A stretch of DNA of 35,150 bases. It comes from Sperchopsis tessellata. Taxonomy: Eukaryota > Arthropoda > Insecta > Coleoptera > Hydrophilidae. Of the stretch, positions 33,501 through 35,150 are shown in pieces. How positions within the stretch are numbered: position 1 is the first letter of the stretch; each line of letters opens with the position of its first letter. The position numbers were made by a program, and so were the translations under genes. The stretch lies in the NCBI GenBank assembly GCA_033557685.1, contig JAWQRN010000174.1:1-35150 (forward strand), read 5' to 3'. The notes beneath the pieces were generated by a model. That model saw nothing but the letters and a program-made list of their open reading frames with translations. It was not told the origin of the DNA and searched no databases.

Positions 33501-34263
33501 TAGCTTGCTATGTTCGATACTGTTGAAAAATTTGAAGCCAGGGATTCTAATCCTTACGAATTATCTCAATTTAAATGAAATTAAAAAAAAATTAATACCT
33601 AGATTTTGTATCCAGTAATTAAATTGTCATTAATCACTGGTGATTTAATCTTAAATATGTTTCATGTCTGTCAAGCTATGTAGATATGTTAGAGGTTAGG
33701 GAGTCCAGGGATAGAGGTAAATGTAAGTTTGAAGCATTTAAAATCTACTAAAGATATTTAAAAAATTTACCTGTAAGTTTACGGCATTCACAAAGCAAAA
33801 CTAGAACATTTTCTTTTCGGCAGTTTTCTAGATTAATTCCGGTCACATGTTCTGAGCATTTCCTAATCAACCTTTGAAAGAAAGAAGAAAAAAAAACATT
33901 AAAATCAGTTACAACTAATCAACATTCACTAGGATTGACACTTACCAAGTCACATATTCATCAAATTCTGAATAATTTTCTGGAGAAGCCTCAGGATCAT
34001 ACATTTTATATTCAATGCTAATTTGTTTAGGATATGATACTTTGTTTATATAGGAAGTCATTAAAGCTGTGTCCATATTATACTAGAAAATATTTTTATT
34101 TTTGATCTACAATTTCAAAATAAAAATAAAGACATACCTTTAAATACACTGTATTGTACAAAACATTGTCGTTTGATAATTCATAAAATGTCTTACATAA
34201 AGTAGCGCATCGTACAATTGATTTATAGTCCAAAAATTGAAATATTCTTAGTAGAACGTCATA
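20697..34263 (-). CDS. F-box/leucine-rich-repeat protein, 7 visible exons, 5' end missing
   Basis: Joined minus-strand exons 34263-34138, 34082-33946, 33871-33771, 30843-30694, 29132-28904, 25314-25122 and 20744-20697 give 327 residues and TAA, with every phase matching. Residues 1-42 are an F-box (DVLLRIFQFLDYKSIVRCAT and a following CKTFYEL). The rest has spaced leucine/cysteine repeats such as LPTLKNLRNLCFI, ALARCSKLRVLELIGG and FCTQLKQLDLRGI, typical of FBXL proteins. Family knowledge: the F-box binds Skp1 and the LRRs present substrates to an SCF ubiquitin ligase, in cytosol or nucleus. The start codon is not seen; a short first exon should lie above 34263 or outside the window. I cannot assign a named ortholog. 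Introns carry mariner, hAT, LTR and piggyBac relics. Confidence 0.88.
20745..20990. other. F-box gene intron, nothing recognised
   Basis: Short AT-rich stretch between the terminal exon's acceptor and the mariner. Confidence 0.5.
20993..21986 (+). mobile_element. mariner element, inactive, with intact terminal inverted repeats
   Basis: The left end 20993-21011 (TTAGGTTGTCCAATAAGTT) is repeated exactly inverted at 21968-21986, and both ends are flanked by TA, the mariner target duplication. The 994-bp body encodes a broken transposase on the + strand: NPRSGRSMNFNEEHLETFLQ, then HQTTRELVDQL and LKLMGKAQKFGV, ITGDKIYV (first Asp kept), RPHIASLTRMVIEEPGWKVL and YPLYSPDIVLSYF. The third catalytic Asp (PSDYHL in relatives) is lost. 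Length is under the usual 1.3 kb, so parts are deleted. Confidence 0.9.
21987..22260. other. F-box gene intron between two transposons
   Basis: Begins with the TA flank of the mariner and ends at the hAT target duplication. Nothing else is recognised. Confidence 0.5.
23001..23133 (+). repeat. 133-bp direct repeat, copy 1 (possible LTR)
   Basis: Matches 24281-24413 without gaps at 124 of 133 positions. It starts TGTAAGATAT. If trimmed to CATCCA at 23128 it has the TG...CA ends of an LTR. It runs straight into the gag remnant. Confidence 0.75.
23053..23349 (+). pseudogene. gag nucleocapsid remnant of a Ty3/gypsy-like retrotransposon
   Basis: The frame contains a CCHC zinc knuckle, CYNCGRDGHLSTTC (from 23146), and a second knuckle RFKCGEVGHQKRNC whose first Cys is replaced by Arg. 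Gag of LTR retrotransposons binds RNA through these. No capsid, protease, RT or RNase H follows. A further open frame, 23321-23584, shows no domain. The apparent GTG start is an artefact of truncation. Confidence 0.75.
23612..23970 (+). pseudogene. Ty3/gypsy-like integrase C-terminal remnant
   Basis: VPRANGQAEQVNRLVTSMFT at 23617 is the usual end of the integrase core ('P.ANGQ.ER.NR'). Further on, a region with LLYGLNPKGD leads to LIPKFRGSYIII, a stop, VLSNNRYIETDIDGFLVTQV and STFDPSNMRPWPH before TAA at about 23968. This is the integrase C-terminal domain found in insect gypsy-type elements. The core's DDE residues are not present. Confidence 0.7.
23971..24280. other. Relic 3' region, no polypurine tract seen
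   Basis: T-rich sequence between the integrase stop and the second repeat copy. I looked for a polypurine tract next to 24281 and found none. Confidence 0.4.
24281..24413 (+). repeat. 133-bp direct repeat, copy 2 (possible LTR)
   Basis: Partner of 23001-23133, nine substitutions. It is followed by GTGACCGGGGTAAGTGAACG, which looks more like a primer-binding/leader region than target flank, so the copy may head a second truncated element. Confidence 0.75.
24536..24588. repeat. (TA)n microsatellite
   Basis: About 21 TA units (24536-24578), then GTATATATA. It creates spurious open frames of alternating Tyr/Ile on both strands. Confidence 0.98.
25122..25314 (-). CDS. F-box/LRR gene exon 6: LRR segment
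   Basis: The acceptor CTTTTTTAG and donor GTAAGT flank (K)LTIHGWKDVNDENLMPVL, HFCTQLKQLDLRGINITIK and LPLLQSMDVYKCARIKQTQ. It ends on a whole codon. LTIHGW follows exon 5 QLLEK smoothly as one LRR. Confidence 0.9.
25507..25707 (-). pseudogene. Possible Ty3/gypsy RNase H-tether fragment
   Basis: The minus-strand frame has KRPLSQLVWWFTFELKYYEI and IYHRLKYIK, which resembles the gypsy segment 'R..RW...L..Y.FEI.YR.GK'. There is no second motif in frame, so this is tentative. It lies in the intron between F-box exons 5 and 6. Confidence 0.3.
25710..28206. other. F-box gene intron, nothing recognised
   Basis: About 2.5 kb of AT-rich sequence without supported ORFs, RNA genes or clear terminal repeats. 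Confidence 0.55.
28207..28721 (+). mobile_element. Short mariner derivative with ~41-bp terminal inverted repeats
   Basis: 28227-28247 and 28679-28699 are exact inverted copies (21 bp, core GTTGCTGATATCAATAATAA). Similarity continues outward with a few mismatches to GTAACCA at 28207 and 28721. Inside, a plus-strand frame ends LPYPPYFISPSDYHLILELD, the mariner C-terminal 'PPYSPDLAPSDYHLF..L'. A decayed tail follows (FFELKN, EFYKNLIGCMRLGKF). The PSD Asp is kept but the rest of the transposase is gone. A TA flank is not obvious. Confidence 0.75.
28722..28890. other. F-box gene intron near exon 5
   Basis: Short AT-rich stretch, nothing recognised. Confidence 0.5.
28904..29132 (-). CDS. F-box/LRR gene exon 5: LRR segment
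   Basis: The acceptor is ATGTTTACAG and the donor GTAAGT. It encodes DNSRINVNDICQTLSRHNYF, VEEIHFCEKKRVRAKGLKAL, ARCSKLRVLELIGGPLQCD and ends GCQLLE(K). The repeating L..L.L and alternating charged loops are LRR-like. The Met upstream at about 29151 is in the intron. Confidence 0.9.
29133..30693. other. F-box gene intron with one unassigned open frame
   Basis: AT-rich. The minus-strand frame 29972-29736 (HGMFELKQDFDGNIVL and others) is not needed by the splice phases of exons 4 and 5 and shows no domain I recognise. It could be transposon debris. Confidence 0.45.
30694..30843 (-). CDS. F-box/LRR gene exon 4: LRR segment
   Basis: The acceptor TTACTTGCAG and donor GTAAGT enclose 150 nt: DIRSIRCKGNFDALPTLKNL, RNLCFISSEVPNKVL, then LQNNPTLNRLWL. 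The phase fits exons 3 and 5. Confidence 0.88.
30844..31139. other. F-box gene intron, nothing recognised
   Basis: AT-rich spacer between exon 4 and the piggyBac relic. Confidence 0.5.
31140..32325 (-). pseudogene. piggyBac-family transposase relic
   Basis: Read 32325 down to 31140. The N-terminal part ends FIRLFLDDDFFEIGI (piggyBac 'F..FFD.E....I'). Then come KAVHNWEPTNNDEMFVFIAI and NILMSLVKKANLQQ, and SKGGWKQYIPLKNANTQFLY ('F.GR...KQYIP.KP'). After KHKTDAYGTIKSK, the end is ELEAKKRPIVFTDFNNTMGE, VDRIDQHHSDYSIIRNH and KLFLHLVRFALWNSFVLYGK. VDRID keeps the third catalytic Asp. The block with the DE.M motif is deleted, and there are several frameshifts and stops. TTAA-flanked termini were not found. 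It lies in sense orientation in the F-box gene intron. Confidence 0.82.
32297..32445. repeat. 64-bp direct repeat upstream of the piggyBac ORF
   Basis: 32297-32360 and 32382-32445 align without gaps, with 11 differences. Each begins ATATAAAACAAAAAACAA and contains TTATTGCGAA. The left copy overlaps the start of the transposase frame, so the repeat probably belongs to the element's 5' non-coding region. Confidence 0.75.
32446..33380. other. F-box gene intron, nothing recognised
   Basis: AT-rich. It may include the 5' end of the piggyBac relic. No supported feature. Confidence 0.5.
33385..33500 (+). repeat. tRNA-derived SINE-like fragment, second copy
   Basis: A-box-like TGGTTAATTGG (33396-33406) is followed by B-box-like GCTTCAATCCT (33424-33434). 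GCTATCATGGGCTTCAATCC matches 5133-5152 with two mismatches. The box spacing is shorter than in a tRNA, so it is a deleted SINE copy and not a gene. Confidence 0.45.
33771..33871 (-). CDS. F-box/LRR gene exon 3: LRR segment
   Basis: It encodes (W)LIRKCSEHVTGINLENCRK and ENVLVLLCECRKLT. The spacing of L/I and C residues (INLENC) fits a cysteine-containing LRR. The donor is GTAAAT, weaker than its neighbours. Confidence 0.87.
33946..34082 (-). CDS. F-box/LRR gene exon 2
   Basis: The acceptor TATTTTCTAG and donor GTAAGT flank YNMDTALMTSYINKVSYPKQ, a linker with SIEYKMYDPEASPENY, and EFDEYVT(W). It ends two bases into the Trp codon completed by exon 3. Confidence 0.87.
34138..34263 (-). CDS. F-box/LRR gene exon 1 (first visible): F-box
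   Basis: The exon has 42 whole codons after an acceptor reading TTATTTCCAG and before GTATGT. It starts YDVLLRIFQFLDYKSIVRCA and ends NTVYLK. It matches the F-box pattern (hydrophobic DVLL, IF.FLD, C..CK.FY.L). The next intron is only 55 nt. Confidence 0.9.
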
Positions 34264-34489
34264 CTGGAAATAACAATGTGTTAGAGTAACTAAGTAATCT
34301 TAAGGCAATGCAGTGCTGAATACAAAATTGTACACGATACACAAAAAAAAATTAAAATAACATGCACATACAAATACAAAACAAACAAAGAATCAAAATC
34401 ACACACACGACATCAACCTGAATCAACAAAAGCTCAGAGAAAGTGACCAAAAAAGCATAACATCAATATGAAACATTTATAAAAAAATT
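34264..34489. other. Intron or upstream region before the F-box exon
   Basis: AT-rich. I looked on the minus strand for a first exon with ATG and a donor in phase and found none. The frame starting at a minus-strand ATG near 34461 stops after about 11 codons. Confidence 0.45.
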
Positions 34490-34870
34490 AAATTATGGGT
34501 AAAAAACTTCTCCGAAGAATAAAATACTACCCCTTCGAGTAGCCGCTTAAGATGAGTTCTAAAAACTAGGCAATGAATGGGCCTCTACGATCTTCAAAAG
34601 TAAATGGTTGAATACCTTATTGCCCAAGTAAAAACATGAGTGTGCAAATTTAGTTGACTTAGGGGCCAGTAGATACAAGTCATTGCTTTCCCGCATGTCA
34701 TATAAATGAATTTGGTTGTTTGACTACAGTGTATATATATATAAATATATATATTTAAATCAAGACCGCAATTTAAAAAATATATACGGTAAAAATCCCC
34801 AACTCCACAAACATTGTTCGACAACTTTTTCATTGATTTTGTACCACAATGCATCTCAAAGTTTTCTTCT
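34490..34870 (-). pseudogene. LINE (CR1/Jockey-like) ORF2 C-terminal relic
   Basis: Read downward from 34870: QKKTLRCIVV, FVELGIFTVY ('QKRALRII...LF..L.ILTV'), a TA-rich insertion, then YDMRESNDLYLLAPKSTKFA ('H.YNTR..NDL.LP...T'), and GNKVFNHLLLKIVEAHSLPS followed by RTHLKRLLEG ('G.K.WN.LP..I....S...FK..LK..L'). Frames change three times. The motifs and their order support a dead LINE 3' end. Confidence 0.6.
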
Positions 34871-35150
34871 GCATTTTAAATATTGGATCTCAATTTCTGA
34901 AAACAAAAAGTCCCCAAACTCTCGAAATAAGCATGGTATAAGTGTTTACGCCGTCCGTAGCTTTATTTCATTCCATGCGACATCAAATCTTTTTCCATTG
35001 ACTGTGAAGGTACGTGCGGTCACAATAGGACCGATTTGCCACCTTTTCTGTGAAAACCCACATCTGGTAATTCTATTGCCTATCATATAACTTTATTTGG
35101 GAATTCCAAGTCCCGTTAAGACCTTATATATATATATATATAAATATATA
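34871..35150. other. Unassigned sequence ending in a TA microsatellite
   Basis: 34871-35090 is less AT-rich and may be more of the same LINE, but I recognise no motif. 35124-35150 is a (TA)n run continuing past the window edge. Confidence 0.45.

Noticed and set aside
34390..34470. First coding exon of the F-box gene
   Set aside because: The ATG on the minus strand near 34461 is followed by a stop after about 11 codons, and no donor in the needed phase precedes it.
34716..35090. 124-codon plus-strand open frame
   Set aside because: It crosses a TA-rich repeat and lies opposite LINE motifs read on the minus strand. No domain is seen.

Overview
The window looks like nuclear DNA from an insect. 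It is very AT-rich (about 70% by eye), has spliced genes with GT-AG introns, and is full of decayed transposons. The kinase sequence is closest to my memory of insect Doa proteins. The mix of RTE-type LINEs, mariner, piggyBac, hAT and Penelope relics would suit a repeat-rich beetle, but the order cannot be settled from sequence alone.

Two genes explain the conserved coding sequence, and they converge tail to tail. The first is on the + strand. Seven exons (3532-18601) encode the C-terminal two thirds of a LAMMER (CLK/Doa) protein kinase, and all splice phases agree. The glycine-loop exon and everything 5' of it lie outside the window. The second is on the - strand. Seven exons (34263 down to 20697) encode an F-box/leucine-rich-repeat protein, an SCF ubiquitin-ligase substrate receptor type, missing only its N-terminal exon(s). 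The two stop codons are about 2.1 kb apart. Candidate poly(A) signals at 19759 (+) and 20396 (-) would leave about 0.6 kb between the transcripts.

Most of the rest is intron filled with old mobile DNA. From left to right: a LINE reverse-transcriptase fragment (1130-1850), a 5S-rRNA-like fragment (2271-2360), a hAT-like end (4039), a tRNA-like SINE fragment (5059), an AACCG-rich tract (6440-7870), a Penelope-like relic with GIY-YIG sequence (8081-8590), a minus-strand mosaic of RTE-type LINE pieces in scrambled order around a perfect 25-bp palindrome (10145-13779), a mariner with intact terminal repeats (20993-21986), a hAT element with a perfect 8-bp target duplication carrying an internally deleted Ty3/gypsy relic (22269-24895), a short mariner derivative (28207-28721), a piggyBac transposase relic (31140-32325), a second SINE-like fragment (33396) and a LINE 3' end (34490-34870).

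I see no operon, CRISPR, convincing RNA gene or new system. The interest lies in the nested and rearranged transposons inside the introns, and in an F-box/LRR gene that I cannot assign to a named family.
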